Origin: Gilliamella sp. N-G2
Lineage (GTDB): Bacteria; Pseudomonadota; Gammaproteobacteria; Enterobacterales; Orbaceae
Direction: 5' to 3'
Length of the DNA: 64,000 nucleotides
NCBI RefSeq assembly: GCF_002142215.1
Contig: NZ_NAST01000012.1
Span: 1-64,000 of the forward strand
Shown here piece by piece: positions 29,261-39,362 of this stretch (position 1 is its first letter; the number at the start of each line of letters is the position of its first letter). The translations under genes were made by a program, and so were the position numbers. Under the pieces are notes generated by a model. That model was not told the DNA's origin, did no database searches, and was given only the letters and a program-made list of their open reading frames with translations.

Positions 29261-30745
29261 ATGCAATACTTAGTCACTTCATCTGAAATGAAGCATTATG
29301 ATGCTTATACCGCAAATAAAATTGGCTTACCTTCTCTAGTATTAATGGAACGAGCAGCATTAGCCGTTGTAAATCAACTTAATGAAAACGACTATAATTT
29401 AAATAAAGTTGCGGTAGTGTGTGGATATGGCAATAATGGCGGTGACGGTATTGCTGTAGCTCGCTTACTCAAATTACAACATATTGATGTTGATGTGTAT
29501 TTAATTGGTCAAGTAGAACATGCATCGAAGGAAACACTTCAACAAATTAAAATAGCACAGCATTATAATATCAACTTTATCACTTCACTCCCCGAATGCT
29601 TTACTGAATATACCACTATCATTGATGCTATTTTTGGTATAGGACTTAATCGTATAGTTAGCGGCGATTTTGTTTATGCCATTGAGTGGATAAATCAGTG
29701 CTGTACCGATGTTCTTGCTATTGATATTCCTTCGGGACTTTGCAGCAATACAGGTAAAATCCTTGGTGTTGCGGTCAAAGCTAAACAAACTGTCACTTTT
29801 GCCTACGCAAAAGTTGGTTTATCGCTTCATCCGGGGGCTGAATTAGCAGGTGAAATCACTATTGCCGATATCGGCATCTATGCAGATACTCCAGCCAGTC
29901 ATTATACTTATCAATCTAATGAGTTGAGTAAATTACTGCCGCAAAGATCAAACAATAGTCATAAAGGTAGCTATGGCAAAGTGTTAGTTATCGCTGGTTC
30001 CGAAAATATGTCTGGAGCCGCCTACTTTTCAGCTAAAGCAGCATATAAAACTGGAGCTGGATTAGTACATATTTACACCCCCATGTGTAATCGTGATATT
30101 TTATTAACCCAAATTCCCGAAGTTCTACTAACCCCATTTATTACCAATAAAATTGATATAAAAAAACTTGATGAACTAATAAATTTGGCTTCAGTTATTG
30201 TTATTGGACCTGGCATGGGGGTATCCGATGATACCCATAAAATTTTATCGTATGTATTACAGCATGCAAGGATTCCAGTAATCATTGATGCTGATGGGCT
30301 TAATACGTTAGTACCTAATTTAAGATTATTGAAACAAGCACAGTCAACTATTATTGTTACCCCTCATTTAGGAGAAATGGCAAGGCTAGTTAAACAACCA
30401 ATTGAAACTATTAAAAATAATCTAGTCGACACGGCTAAAAAATTTGCGCAAGACTATAACGTAATCTGCGTATTAAAAGATGCAAGAACCATCGTCACAA
30501 TACCTGAACAAACCACTTATATTAACCAATCTGGTAATTGTGGTATGGCTACTGGCGGTGCTGGTGATGTTTTAACAGGAATAATGGCTGGACTTATAGC
30601 TCAACATCTACCGCCAACCAAAGCTGCTCCAGTAAGTGTTTACTTACATGGTTTAGCTGGCGATATTGCTTCTAAAAAACTAAATAAATACAGTTTATTA
30701 GCTAGTGATATAATTGATAGTCTAAACGAGGTACTATCCATTTAG
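29261..30745 (+). CDS. nnr: Bifunctional NAD(P)H-hydrate epimerase/dehydratase
   Basis: The protein repairs damaged NAD(P)H: the N-terminal YjeF_N domain (about 1-210) epimerises R- to S-hydrates, and the C-terminal ribokinase-like domain dehydrates S-hydrates using ADP. The first has VVCGYGNNGGDGIAVARLL; the second has SHKGSYGKVLVIAGS, IIDADGLNTL and the catalytic NCGMATGGAGDVLTG. I chose the ATG at 29261 (GAGAGGT before it), giving 494 residues. In E. coli nnr precedes tsaE; here the next gene is the convergent serine dehydratase. Confidence 0.95.
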   Translation: MQYLVTSSEMKHYDAYTANKIGLPSLVLMERAALAVVNQLNENDYNLNKVAVVCGYGNNGGDGIAVARLLKLQHIDVDVYLIGQVEHASKETLQQIKIAQHYNINFITSLPECFTEYTTIIDAIFGIGLNRIVSGDFVYAIEWINQCCTDVLAIDIPSGLCSNTGKILGVAVKAKQTVTFAYAKVGLSLHPGAELAGEITIADIGIYADTPASHYTYQSNELSKLLPQRSNNSHKGSYGKVLVIAGSENMSGAAYFSAKAAYKTGAGLVHIYTPMCNRDILLTQIPEVLLTPFITNKIDIKKLDELINLASVIVIGPGMGVSDDTHKILSYVLQHARIPVIIDADGLNTLVPNLRLLKQAQSTIIVTPHLGEMARLVKQPIETIKNNLVDTAKKFAQDYNVICVLKDARTIVTIPEQTTYINQSGNCGMATGGAGDVLTGIMAGLIAQHLPPTKAAPVSVYLHGLAGDIASKKLNKYSLLASDIIDSLNEVLSI

Positions 30746-30862
30746 CTATAAAAATATGGACAATTTTAGTACCCTGCAAAAATATTTCATAAATGAAATC
30801 ACAGCTATGATTTAATCATAATATTACTGATGATTAATCGTCACATCTCATACGATTCACTA

Positions 30863-32221
30863 TTAACTACAATGAACCGTAATAGCTAGCCCGCCACGAG
30901 AAGTCTCTCGATATTTAGCATTCATGTCTTTGCCTGTTTCGTACATAGTTTCAATCACTTTATCAAGTGAAACAATCGCAGCAGTAGTACGTCTTAATGC
31001 CATCCGAGTGGCATTAATGGCTTTCACAGCTGCAATCGCATTACGTTCAATACAAGGAACTTGTACTTGACCATCAACAGGATCACAAGTCAAACCTAAG
31101 TTATGCTCCATACCAATTTCGGCAGCCATACACACCTGTTGAGGATTACCACCTAATAATTCAGCTAACCCTGCCGCCGCCATAGAACAAGCCACGCCAA
31201 CCTCACCTTGACAGCCTACTTCTGCACCAGAAATGGATGCATTTTTTTGATAGAGTAATCCAATAGCTCCACAGGTTAAAAAGTAACGAATAAAAATATC
31301 TGGTGATACAGGATCAATAAATTTATCGTAATATGCCAGTACAGCAGGAATGATACCGCAAGCCCCATTAGTCGGAGCTGTCACGACCCTACCACCAGCG
31401 GCATTCTCTTCACTAACAGCTAGTGCAAACATATTTACCCAATCGATAATAATCATTGGATCATTATTACTTTTACTTGTTAATAATTGACGATACAACG
31501 CATTTGCTCGACGAGAAACCTTAAGAGCACCAGGTAATAACCCTTCGGTATTCATGCCTCGCTTAATACAATCAAGCATTGTTTGTCCAACTAAAGAAAA
31601 ATAATTTACGATTTCCTCATGCGTATGATGTTGTAACTCATTTTTTAAAACAATACTAGATACCGACAATGAGTTATCATCACAATGCTGCAATAATTGT
31701 GCGGCGGTTGTAAAAGGGTAAGGTACATCTATTGCATTCTGATCTTGTAGACCGAACAATTCCTCTTCAACAATTTTACCTCCACCCACTGAATAATAAG
31801 TCTTTTGCACAATTAGTTCGTCATGATGATAAGCTCTTAACGTCATTCCATTTTCGTGTAATGGTAGAAAAGTAGAATGAAATATAATGCTTTGACTGGA
31901 AAAATCGACTTGGTATTGACCATTATATATTGGTAGCCGACAACATTGATTCATAGTTTGAATAATGTGGGGGATCTGATCAATATTAACAGTATCAGGT
32001 TTTTCACCTGATAATCCGAGAATAATTGCCACATCAGTATGGTGACCTTTACCTGTCAGTGACAAAGAGCCATAAATATCAGCAACAATTTTAGTCACTA
32101 ACGGCATTTGCTCATTATTAATAAGTAGATCAATAAATGCCTTACCTGCTCTCATTGGACCAACGGTATGTGAACTAGAAGGACCTATACCAATTTTGAA
32201 TATATCAAAAACCGAACCCAT
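30863..32221 (-). CDS. sdaA: L-serine ammonia-lyase (iron-sulfur)
   Basis: This enzyme deaminates L-serine to pyruvate and ammonia using an oxygen-sensitive 4Fe-4S cluster. The 452-residue product aligns along its length with E. coli SdaA/SdaB: it opens [19 protein letters not shown] and ends [44 protein letters not shown] and QVPCIERNA carry the likely cluster cysteines. The ATG at 32221 with AAGGGAT upstream matches the family start; the frame runs seven codons further. SdaA and SdaB are too alike to separate with certainty. It is transcribed alone. SerA (52.5 kb) acts at the other end of serine metabolism. Confidence 0.94.
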   Translation of the reverse strand: MGSVFDIFKIGIGPSSSHTVGPMRAGKAFIDLLINNEQMPLVTKIVADIYGSLSLTGKGHHTDVAIILGLSGEKPDTVNIDQIPHIIQTMNQCCRLPIYNGQYQVDFSSQSIIFHSTFLPLHENGMTLRAYHHDELIVQKTYYSVGGGKIVEEELFGLQDQNAIDVPYPFTTAAQLLQHCDDNSLSVSSIVLKNELQHHTHEEIVNYFSLVGQTMLDCIKRGMNTEGLLPGALKVSRRANALYRQLLTSKSNNDPMIIIDWVNMFALAVSEENAAGGRVVTAPTNGACGIIPAVLAYYDKFIDPVSPDIFIRYFLTCGAIGLLYQKNASISGAEVGCQGEVGVACSMAAAGLAELLGGNPQQVCMAAEIGMEHNLGLTCDPVDGQVQVPCIERNAIAAVKAINATRMALRRTTAAIVSLDKVIETMYETGKDMNAKYRETSRGGLAITVHCS

Positions 32222-32409
32222 TTTATCCCTTTTTGTAATCAATGATTTGCTCGTAATTTATAGTTAAAAATGACTTATATTTAGTGCTATATTATGGTGA
32301 TAACAATTGTCGAATCAAGCCATTAATTGATATTAAATTATTAGCATAAAAAATTTTTGAGGAACGGGGTTTTTGACAGCTAATTTTAGCTAAAAAATTC
32401 TCAAAATTT

Positions 32410-32850
32410 TTATATCGAATCATAGTAGCAAATAACACCTGAATCTGACCGTATAATTTCCATGAAGCCACCAGACAATATTTCAGAGTAGTCATGGAAA
32501 AAACTAGGTTTGTCTTTTAATATCAATTTACCATAAAGTTTATTTTCAAAATATAAATCGCCATCATCAGTAATTGTGAAATGATCATCTGGCTCAATGA
32601 AACTAGGACATGGGCATACCTCTCGATACGACAATTGACAACCATCAGTTCGCCAAGAAAACTCTAATACCTCTTGATAACTTAAATCAAACAAATGATA
32701 TTTAGCAAATTTAATCGGCCAATATAAAATAAGACCTATTAAAAAGAGAAAGAATAAACGCTCAATTAATTTATGTATGTTCAATGTCCATTTGTCCATA
32801 TTGATTAGTAACTTATTCTCAATAAACGATAATTTATCATTAATAAGCAT
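32410..32850 (-). CDS. Hypothetical single-pass membrane protein
   Basis: I do not recognise this 146-residue protein. It has one strongly hydrophobic segment near residues 30-50 (LIERLFFLFLIGLILYW) and then a polar domain of about 95 residues with three closely spaced cysteines (GCQ...VCPCPSF) and several acidic loops (EPDDHFTITDDGDLYFE). With the N-terminus inside, the polar domain would face the periplasm, where the cysteines could form a disulfide. The ATG at 32799 is an alternative start. The 160 bases between its stop and sdaA hold no clear gene. It is probably restricted to close relatives. Confidence 0.6.
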   Translation of the reverse strand: MLINDKLSFIENKLLINMDKWTLNIHKLIERLFFLFLIGLILYWPIKFAKYHLFDLSYQEVLEFSWRTDGCQLSYREVCPCPSFIEPDDHFTITDDGDLYFENKLYGKLILKDKPSFFHDYSEILSGGFMEIIRSDSGVICYYDSI

Positions 32851-32958
32851 CTATCACCATAATTATTCATAAAATTACTTTTGTGTTGCGCTTGGTACTG
32901 CTAAACTAGCTAACATTTTTATTATATTTATATATAAATTATTTTTCGGGATAAATGT

Positions 32959-34674
32959 ATGCGAACCAGTAAATATCTTCTATCTACATTAAAAGAAACG
33001 CCAGCAGATGCTGAAGTAATTAGCCATCAATTAATGTTACGAGCCGGCATGATCCGTAAAGTTGCCGCCGGATTATATACATGGCTACCCACAGGTTATC
33101 GTGTACTAAAAAAAGTCGAAAATATTGTTCGAGAAGAGATGAATAAAGCAGGTGCAATTGAGGTATTAATGCCTGTGGTACAGCCTGCCGATATATGGCA
33201 AGAAAGTGGTCGTTGGGAACAATATGGCCCCGAATTATTACGCATTAAAGATCGTGGTGATCGTGATTTCGTCTTAGGCCCAACTCATGAAGAAGTGATC
33301 ACTGACTTACTTCGTAATGAAGTGAGCTCTTATAAGCAATTACCGCTTAATGTATATCAAATTCAAACCAAATTCCGCGATGAAGTACGCCCACGTTTTG
33401 GTGTTATGCGTTCGCGTGAATTTATTATGAAAGATGCATACTCATTCCACACATCGCAAGAATCATTACAAGAAACTTATGATGATATGTATAGAGCTTA
33501 CAGTGCAGTATTTACTCGTGCAGGCTTAAATTTCAGAGCAGTACGAGCTGATACTGGCTCAATTGGTGGTAACTGGTCACATGAATTCCAAGTATTAGCG
33601 GATAGTGGCGAAGATGATATTGTTTTTTCAACAGAGTCTGATTATGCGGCAAATATCGAAATGGCACAAGCACAAGCACCAACTCAAACTCGCCAATCTC
33701 CAACCAAGGAAATGCAATTAGTTGATACCCCAGATGCCAAAACTATTGATGAACTAGTAGCCCAATTCAATCTACCAATTGAAAAAACCGTTAAAACATT
33801 AATGGTTAAAGCCACTAAAGAGAGTGGTCACCAACTAGTAGCTTTATTAGTTCGAGGTGATCATACCTTAAACGAAATCAAAGCAGAAAAAATCGATATT
33901 GTGGCGTCTCCACTTGAATTTGCAACCGAAGATGAAATTCGCGCGTTAGTCAATGCAGGACCGGGCTCTCTAGGGCCAATAAACCTAAATATGCCAATGA
34001 TTATTGACCGTGATGTTGCTGTAATGAGTGATTTTGGTGCTGGTGCCAATATTGACCATAAACATTATTTCAATATCAATTGGGAACGCGATGTTGCTTT
34101 ACCTCGCATCGAAGATATCCGTAATGTAGTTGAAGGCGATGTTAGCCCTGACGGCAAAGGTACATTGCAAATTAAACGTGGTATTGAAGTTGGACATATT
34201 TTCCAACTTGGTACTAAATATTCAGAAGCAATGAAAGCAACAGTGCAAGGTGAAGATGGACAAAATCATGTAATGATCATGGGTTGTTATGGTATTGGCG
34301 TTAGCCGAATAGTTGCCGCTGCAATCGAACAATGCCATGACGATCGTGGAATTATTTGGCCAGAAGCCATAGCACCATTTAGCGTTGTTATTATTCCAAT
34401 GAATATGCACAAGTCAGAAAGAGTACAGGCGACTGCAGAAAAACTCTATGCTGATCTACAAGCTACCGGTATTGAAGTACTATTTGACGACCGTAAAGAG
34501 CGCCCTGGTGTAATGTTTGCTGATGCTGAATTAATTGGTATTCCACACACTATTGTTATTGGTGATCGTAACCTTGATAATGGTGATGTAGAATATAAAC
34601 ACCGTGCTGATGGGGATAAAGAATTGGTAAAAGTAGATCAAGTACTTGAATTTATTAAAAACCGTCAACAATAA
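32959..34674 (+). CDS. proS: Proline-tRNA ligase (bacterial type)
   Basis: ProS charges tRNA-Pro. The 571 residues (E. coli: 572) show the class II motifs: [20 protein letters not shown], motif 2 with [21 protein letters not shown], and motif 3 with [18 protein letters not shown]. Between motifs 2 and 3 an editing (INS) domain is present ([16 protein letters not shown] and following), which hydrolyses Ala-tRNA-Pro. A C-terminal anticodon-binding domain ([21 protein letters not shown]) follows. The freestanding relative of the editing domain, YbaK, is encoded at 47.9 kb and removes Cys-tRNA-Pro. Confidence 0.98.
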   Translation: MRTSKYLLSTLKETPADAEVISHQLMLRAGMIRKVAAGLYTWLPTGYRVLKKVENIVREEMNKAGAIEVLMPVVQPADIWQESGRWEQYGPELLRIKDRGDRDFVLGPTHEEVITDLLRNEVSSYKQLPLNVYQIQTKFRDEVRPRFGVMRSREFIMKDAYSFHTSQESLQETYDDMYRAYSAVFTRAGLNFRAVRADTGSIGGNWSHEFQVLADSGEDDIVFSTESDYAANIEMAQAQAPTQTRQSPTKEMQLVDTPDAKTIDELVAQFNLPIEKTVKTLMVKATKESGHQLVALLVRGDHTLNEIKAEKIDIVASPLEFATEDEIRALVNAGPGSLGPINLNMPMIIDRDVAVMSDFGAGANIDHKHYFNINWERDVALPRIEDIRNVVEGDVSPDGKGTLQIKRGIEVGHIFQLGTKYSEAMKATVQGEDGQNHVMIMGCYGIGVSRIVAAAIEQCHDDRGIIWPEAIAPFSVVIIPMNMHKSERVQATAEKLYADLQATGIEVLFDDRKERPGVMFADAELIGIPHTIVIGDRNLDNGDVEYKHRADGDKELVKVDQVLEFIKNRQQ

Positions 34675-34722
34675 ACACAACAATAGACAATTGTAGTAAT
34701 GATAAATAGGACACAACAAGTA

Positions 34723-35280
34723 ATGGCTCACTTTGGTTTGCAAATCACCAAAAGAGTGAACATTATATTGTTGTGTTGCTTGAGTTTTTTTATTAGCAGT
34801 TGCCAGTCGAATATTAATTCCAACCTCATCCCAAATAACTTTTATCAAGTTTCTAACGATATATATCGCTCTGAACAACCCTCGTTAAAACAGATAAAAC
34901 AGCTTGATAAACTCGGCATTAAAACCATAATTAATCTGCGATTATGGCATAGTGATCGAGATAAAGTTGTCAATACTGGCATCACTGAGGTTTGGATCAA
35001 TATGCGAGCAGGAAATATTTCTGATAAAAAAATAATTCAAATCCTTAAAACAATCAAAAATGCCCCTAAACCGATATTAATTCATTGTTGGCATGGCAGT
35101 GACCGAACAGGTGTAGTTGTTGCTATGTATCGCTTAATTTTTCAAAACTGGAGTAAACACCAAGTTATTGATGAATTAATGCAACCTGAGTTTGGACATC
35201 ATTATAATATTTATCCCAATATCAAAAACTATATTGACAATGTTGATGTAGAACAAATTCGCCGCGCAGTATTTGAATAA
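34723..35280 (+). CDS. Lipoprotein dual-specificity-like phosphatase
   Basis: This 185-residue protein is predicted to be a periplasm-facing lipoprotein with a cysteine-phosphatase domain. A signal peptide ends in the lipobox FISSC (C27). The active-site loop is HCWHGSDRTG with nucleophile C122 and arginine R128, the CX5R signature of protein tyrosine and dual-specificity phosphatases; YRSEQPSLKQIKQL and GIKTIINLRLWHSDRD are the usual upstream strands, with aspartates that could serve as general acid. I prefer the ATG at 34723, which gives a cleaner signal; 34699 is possible. The substrate could be phosphoprotein, lipid phosphate or inositol phosphate. It follows proS by 48 bases. Confidence 0.8.
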   Translation: MAHFGLQITKRVNIILLCCLSFFISSCQSNINSNLIPNNFYQVSNDIYRSEQPSLKQIKQLDKLGIKTIINLRLWHSDRDKVVNTGITEVWINMRAGNISDKKIIQILKTIKNAPKPILIHCWHGSDRTGVVVAMYRLIFQNWSKHQVIDELMQPEFGHHYNIYPNIKNYIDNVDVEQIRRAVFE

Positions 35281-35421
35281 CATCATTATTTAATGATTAT
35301 TAAATCGAGTAAATAAAATAATATAGAAGTAATAGCTCAAATTGATAAAATATTCAAAGTGATATTGTCTTTTTTTTAAGCTAGAATATTTAATTATTAA
35401 TCTTTTTTATGAGTTAAAAGT

Positions 35422-36873
35422 ATGTTAAGAAAAGCAATCGCAATAATAGTATCTACATCATTATTATTGCAAAATGCATCGATCGTTTATGCAGATAACA
35501 TTAAGCTACCCGATATGGGAACCGCAGCTGCAACTACATTAAGCATCGGACAAGAAAAAGAGATGGGCGATTATTATATGCGCTTGTTACGTGGTAGTGC
35601 TCCGATTATTAATGATCCGGTTTTAAATCAATACATCAATGATTTAGGAAAAAAATTAGTTTCCAAATCTGAATCAGTGCAAACTCCATTCCATTTTTAT
35701 ATTATGAAAAGTAATGTACTTAATGCTTTTGCTTTTTTTGGTGGAAATGTTGTTATTCATTCTAGATTAATTATGGATACCAACAATGAGAGTCAATTAG
35801 CTTCGGTTATGGCACACGAAATAGGACATGTAACACAACGCCATTTAGCTCGTGCTATGGAGGCACAAAATAATAATAGTCCTTACGTTTGGGGGGCAAC
35901 ACTTGGATCGTTATTATTGACTTTAGCCAATCCTGAAGCTGGGATGGCGGCAATGACAACCACAATGGCGAGTTCAACACAAAGTATGATTAGTTTTACT
36001 CAATCAAATGAACAAGAGGCGGATAGAGTTGGTCTGAGAACATTAGCTAAAGCAGGATTTGATCCTTATGCTTCTTCCGAATTTTTACAAAAACTAGCGG
36101 ATGAAAGTCGCTTTAGTAGTAAACCACCGGAAATTTTAATGACTCACCCACTACCTAATAGCCGCTTGTCAGATATCCGTAATCGCTCTTTGCAATATTC
36201 TAAAAAAAATGTGTCTTCTTCATTAAACTATTATTTAGCCAAGGCACGAATAGCCATACTTATGGGGAATAGTAATACCGCTAAACTATTGATTAATGAT
36301 TATCGCAAATTGAATAATGATCAGGGTAAAAAAGCACTGAGCTATGCCATCGCACTAAATTATTACAATAATCAAGATGCGGTACGTGCCAAAAATGAAT
36401 TACAACCCTTGTTAGACAATGACCCTGATAATATTTGGTATATTGATTTAATGACAGATATTGATTTAAACAGTAATTATAGTAGTAATGCGATTACTCG
36501 TCTGCAATCGGCATTAAAGCGATCACCTGATAGCACTGCTTTACAATTAAATCTAGCTAATGCTTATATAAAAGCTGGTAAATATCAGCAAGCCGTAAGT
36601 TTATTACATCGTTATACATTTGATCACAATGATGATACTAATGGTTGGGATTTATTGGTTACCGCTTATGGTGGATTAAAATCAAGAGCTCAAGAAATGA
36701 GTGCAAAAGCAGAATTAGTTGCACTTGAAGGACAGTATTCAGATGCAATTCAATTATTAACTAACGCTAAAACTCAAGCTAAAGGTAATCAGATATTAAT
36801 TTCAAAAATTGATGCCAGAATTAATCAATTAAAACAGTTACAAAAACGTTATGCAGTTTATAGCAGAAAATAA
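35422..36873 (+). CDS. bepA: Outer-membrane assembly protease/chaperone BepA
   Basis: BepA is a periplasmic M48 zinc protease with TPR repeats that assists or degrades stalled LptD and BAM substrates. The 483 residues (E. coli: 487) start with a signal peptide ending near IVYADN. The zinc motif HEIGH is at 132-136, the third ligand region is NEQEADRVG, and the regulatory HPLPNSRL histidine region is present. The C-terminal part (about 300-480) shows TPR-like helices (LNLANAYIKAGKYQQAVSLLHRY). It is the third M48 protease in the window and the known partner of LoiP in E. coli. Confidence 0.95.
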   Translation: MLRKAIAIIVSTSLLLQNASIVYADNIKLPDMGTAAATTLSIGQEKEMGDYYMRLLRGSAPIINDPVLNQYINDLGKKLVSKSESVQTPFHFYIMKSNVLNAFAFFGGNVVIHSRLIMDTNNESQLASVMAHEIGHVTQRHLARAMEAQNNNSPYVWGATLGSLLLTLANPEAGMAAMTTTMASSTQSMISFTQSNEQEADRVGLRTLAKAGFDPYASSEFLQKLADESRFSSKPPEILMTHPLPNSRLSDIRNRSLQYSKKNVSSSLNYYLAKARIAILMGNSNTAKLLINDYRKLNNDQGKKALSYAIALNYYNNQDAVRAKNELQPLLDNDPDNIWYIDLMTDIDLNSNYSSNAITRLQSALKRSPDSTALQLNLANAYIKAGKYQQAVSLLHRYTFDHNDDTNGWDLLVTAYGGLKSRAQEMSAKAELVALEGQYSDAIQLLTNAKTQAKGNQILISKIDARINQLKQLQKRYAVYSRK

Positions 36874-36884
36874 TCTAAATATTA

Positions 36885-36916
36885 CTCGGCTAATTGCTTA
36901 ATTAGCATTAGCCGAG
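36885..36916. terminator. Nested hairpin between bepA and the phosphatase gene
   Basis: CTCGGCTAAT (36885-36894) pairs with ATTAGCCGAG (36907-36916) as a perfect 10-bp stem. The 12-base loop contains ATTAGC, which can pair with GCTAAT of the left arm as an alternative. There is no clear T-run on either side, so efficiency is uncertain, but its place between convergent genes fits a terminator. Confidence 0.55.
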
Positions 36917-36940
36917 AAAACATGATAAAAATAACGGTAA

Positions 36941-37600
36941 TTAATTGGTTAAATGATCAACATTATTATAAAACTTAACTGAAAATTCACCTTCTGGATT
37001 ATCTTCAGTTTGTTTGTAGTTAACTAGACTAATACTAGTATTTAACACTCGAGGAAAATAATCTTGATCTCGATGTCGACGCCAATCTCCACCATTTAAA
37101 ACACAAAGTAATATTCGTAACACCGTACCATGTGATACCACTAAAATATTACCTTTATCTTGTGGTGCATTTTTTACAATAACGTTTAATGCCTCTTTCA
37201 TGCGAGAAAGTATATCAAGGTAGTTTTCACCTTGGTTAATAGAGGCATCAAAGTTCCCTGGATCGGTTAAATAAGTTGTAAATTCGGGGATTTCTTTTTT
37301 TAATAAAGGAACATGCTTTCCTTCCCAAATGCCAAAATCCATTTCTCGTAAATTATCAAGCTCAGTGCTAGGTATGACATTGTCATTTTCATGAATAATA
37401 TAATCTCGAGTTTCCATAGCACGTTGTTGAGGGCTAGAATAGGCTTGTATAAATGGCGTATTTTTTAGATGCTTTCCGGTTATTTTGGCACCTAAAATGC
37501 CATTTTCAGTAAGAGGTGAATTTTGTGACCCCTGCATCTGATCTTTAATATTCCATTCTGTTTGACCATGTCTAATTAAGTATAAATTAAGATCTTTCAT
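36941..37600 (-). CDS. Histidine phosphatase family protein (GpmB-like)
   Basis: This 219-residue cytoplasmic protein belongs to the phosphoglycerate mutase-like histidine phosphatases. The phosphohistidine motif LIRHGQTEWN (H11) is followed by YSSPQQRAMETRDY, the acid region DNLREMDFGIWEG and the second histidine in VVSHGTVLRIL. The family includes GpmB, phosphoserine phosphatases and cofactor phosphatases (for example CobC), so the substrate is uncertain. Its ribosome site is weak. RluC is encoded 26 bases upstream on the same strand. Confidence 0.87.
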   Translation of the reverse strand: MKDLNLYLIRHGQTEWNIKDQMQGSQNSPLTENGILGAKITGKHLKNTPFIQAYSSPQQRAMETRDYIIHENDNVIPSTELDNLREMDFGIWEGKHVPLLKKEIPEFTTYLTDPGNFDASINQGENYLDILSRMKEALNVIVKNAPQDKGNILVVSHGTVLRILLCVLNGGDWRRHRDQDYFPRVLNTSISLVNYKQTEDNPEGEFSVKFYNNVDHLTN

Positions 37601-37626
37601 GCTTATTAATTACCTTCTCATTTTAA

Positions 37627-38607
37627 TCATTCTGTTTGTTGATGTTTGTCATCTCTAATCTTTGTCAAACAATTTTGCAATACATCATCCAACGGAGCAT
37701 TTAATTGCATCTCTTGTAAAGTTTTCGGATGAATAAATTTTACATTAGCGGCATGTAAAAATAATCGATTAAGTTTACTATCAGCTAATAACGCATCAAA
37801 TTGACTATCACCATAGCGATCATCAAATGCAATTGGATGATTAGCATATTGAGTATGCACACGAATTTGATGAGTACGACCAGTTACGGGGCTCGCCTTA
37901 ACTAAGGTTGCAAAACCGAAACGTTCTTCTACTTTAAATCTCGTTTCTGAAGGTTTACCTTCGGCATTGACCTTAACCACTCGTTCACCACTTTTAAGAA
38001 CATTTTTTAGTAATGGTGCTTGTACAACTTTGCATTCAGAAGGCCAATTACCTTTCACTAAAGCTAAATAATTCTTTTGCATCTGTTTCAAACGTAATTG
38101 TTCGTGCAGTGACTTTAACGCAGAACGCTTTTTCGCAATCAATAAAATACCTGATGTTTCGCGGTCAATTCGATGCACTAATTCTAAAAATTTTGCTTCT
38201 GGTCGTAAGGCTCTTAATCCTTCAATAACACCAAAACTTAGACCACTACCACCATGTACGGCAATTCCAGATGGTTTATTAATGGCCAGAATAACATCAT
38301 CTTCATAAATGATCGCCTTCTCCAAATCAGCAACTTTATTTAGTTTTGTGGAAATCTCAGGCACCGTTTTTTCAGAAACGCGTATAGGCGGAATACGCAC
38401 TTCATCACCGATAGCTAACTTGTATTCTGGTTTTATTCTTTTTTTGTTAACACGGACTTCACCTTTTCTAAGTATGCGATAAATCATACTCTTAGGCACA
38501 CCTTTAAGATATGTAATGAGAAAATTATCAATGCGTTGAGCCTCATTTTCTTCACTAATTGTGACAAATGAGACTTGTTGTTTTGTTTGTTGAACTTTTG
38601 AGTTCAT
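37627..38607 (-). CDS. rluC: 23S rRNA pseudouridine synthase RluC
   Basis: RluC converts U955, U2504 and U2580 of 23S rRNA to pseudouridine. The 326 residues contain an N-terminal S4 RNA-binding domain (RIDNFLITYLKGVPKSMIYRI... with VRVNKKRIKPEYKLAIGDEV) and the catalytic domain with HRIDRETSG, in which D148 is the catalytic aspartate, then VTGRTHQIRVH. In E. coli rluC neighbours rne; rne is not seen here. It is the first gene of a unit with the histidine phosphatase. Confidence 0.93.
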   Translation of the reverse strand: MNSKVQQTKQQVSFVTISEENEAQRIDNFLITYLKGVPKSMIYRILRKGEVRVNKKRIKPEYKLAIGDEVRIPPIRVSEKTVPEISTKLNKVADLEKAIIYEDDVILAINKPSGIAVHGGSGLSFGVIEGLRALRPEAKFLELVHRIDRETSGILLIAKKRSALKSLHEQLRLKQMQKNYLALVKGNWPSECKVVQAPLLKNVLKSGERVVKVNAEGKPSETRFKVEERFGFATLVKASPVTGRTHQIRVHTQYANHPIAFDDRYGDSQFDALLADSKLNRLFLHAANVKFIHPKTLQEMQLNAPLDDVLQNCLTKIRDDKHQQTE

Positions 38608-38754
38608 AAGAAAAGATTAATCCACCGTTAATAAATAAAAGTCGTTTCACATTATTAAAAAATAAACTACACTACTGGCTAAAAATTAATATCGATTAAT
38701 TTCAATAAAATGAATTTAATATGATTATAACGGAATCCGGAGGAATAAAACAGT

Positions 38755-39288
38755 ATGTTATCTCTGCTCAATCAATACTCTCGCGGTAGAGTTGCTTGGT
38801 TTTTATTATTTCTTTCCACCTTTATTTTTGAAATAACCGCTCTCTATTTTCAACATGGCTTAGGTCTAGCCCCTTGTACATTATGTATTTATCAACGTTG
38901 TGCAATTTACGGCATTATGCTTGGTAGCTTAATTGGGCTGATTGCGCCTAGCAAACTAATTTTTCGTTTAGCGGGTATTTTGGTATGGTTATTTAGTGCC
39001 GTTAAAGGTTTTAACTTAGCAATGTTTCATGCCCATTTACAGTTTGAACCAAATCTAGGTGATACCTGTGCTATTAATGTGCAATTTCCTTCTTGGCTAG
39101 CATTAAATGAATGGTTACCAAGCATGTTTAATGCTTATGGCTCATGTGCAGACAAAATTTGGTCTTTTTTAACTATTGAAATGTCGCAATGGATGATCAT
39201 TATTTTTGCTTGTTACCTTTTAGTGAGTTTGGTGATACTCTTCTCTCAACTCTTTTCACCGAGTAAAAAGTCAATCTGGAGTAAATAA
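38755..39288 (+). CDS. dsbB: Disulfide bond formation protein DsbB
   Basis: DsbB is an inner-membrane protein that reoxidises DsbA and passes electrons to quinones. The 177 residues have four hydrophobic segments and two periplasmic cysteine pairs at the canonical places: C41/C44 in APCTLCIYQRC and C105/C131 (GDTCAIN, YGSCADK). C49 is a further conserved-looking cysteine. The quinone-site arginine follows C44 in CIYQR. GGAGGA precedes the ATG strongly. It stands alone. DsbC at 25.2 kb serves the parallel isomerisation pathway. Confidence 0.96.
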   Translation: MLSLLNQYSRGRVAWFLLFLSTFIFEITALYFQHGLGLAPCTLCIYQRCAIYGIMLGSLIGLIAPSKLIFRLAGILVWLFSAVKGFNLAMFHAHLQFEPNLGDTCAINVQFPSWLALNEWLPSMFNAYGSCADKIWSFLTIEMSQWMIIIFACYLLVSLVILFSQLFSPSKKSIWSK

Positions 39289-39362
39289 ACTTTTCGACTG
39301 ACACTTTTTGTTGAGTTTGTTAGAATGTGTGGCAATTTAATTTTACAAATTATCACACATAC

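Noticed and set aside
32292..32495. Minus-strand frame of 67 codons overlapping the hypothetical membrane protein
   Set aside because: It overlaps the better-supported 146-residue frame on the same strand and has no family resemblance or ribosome site.
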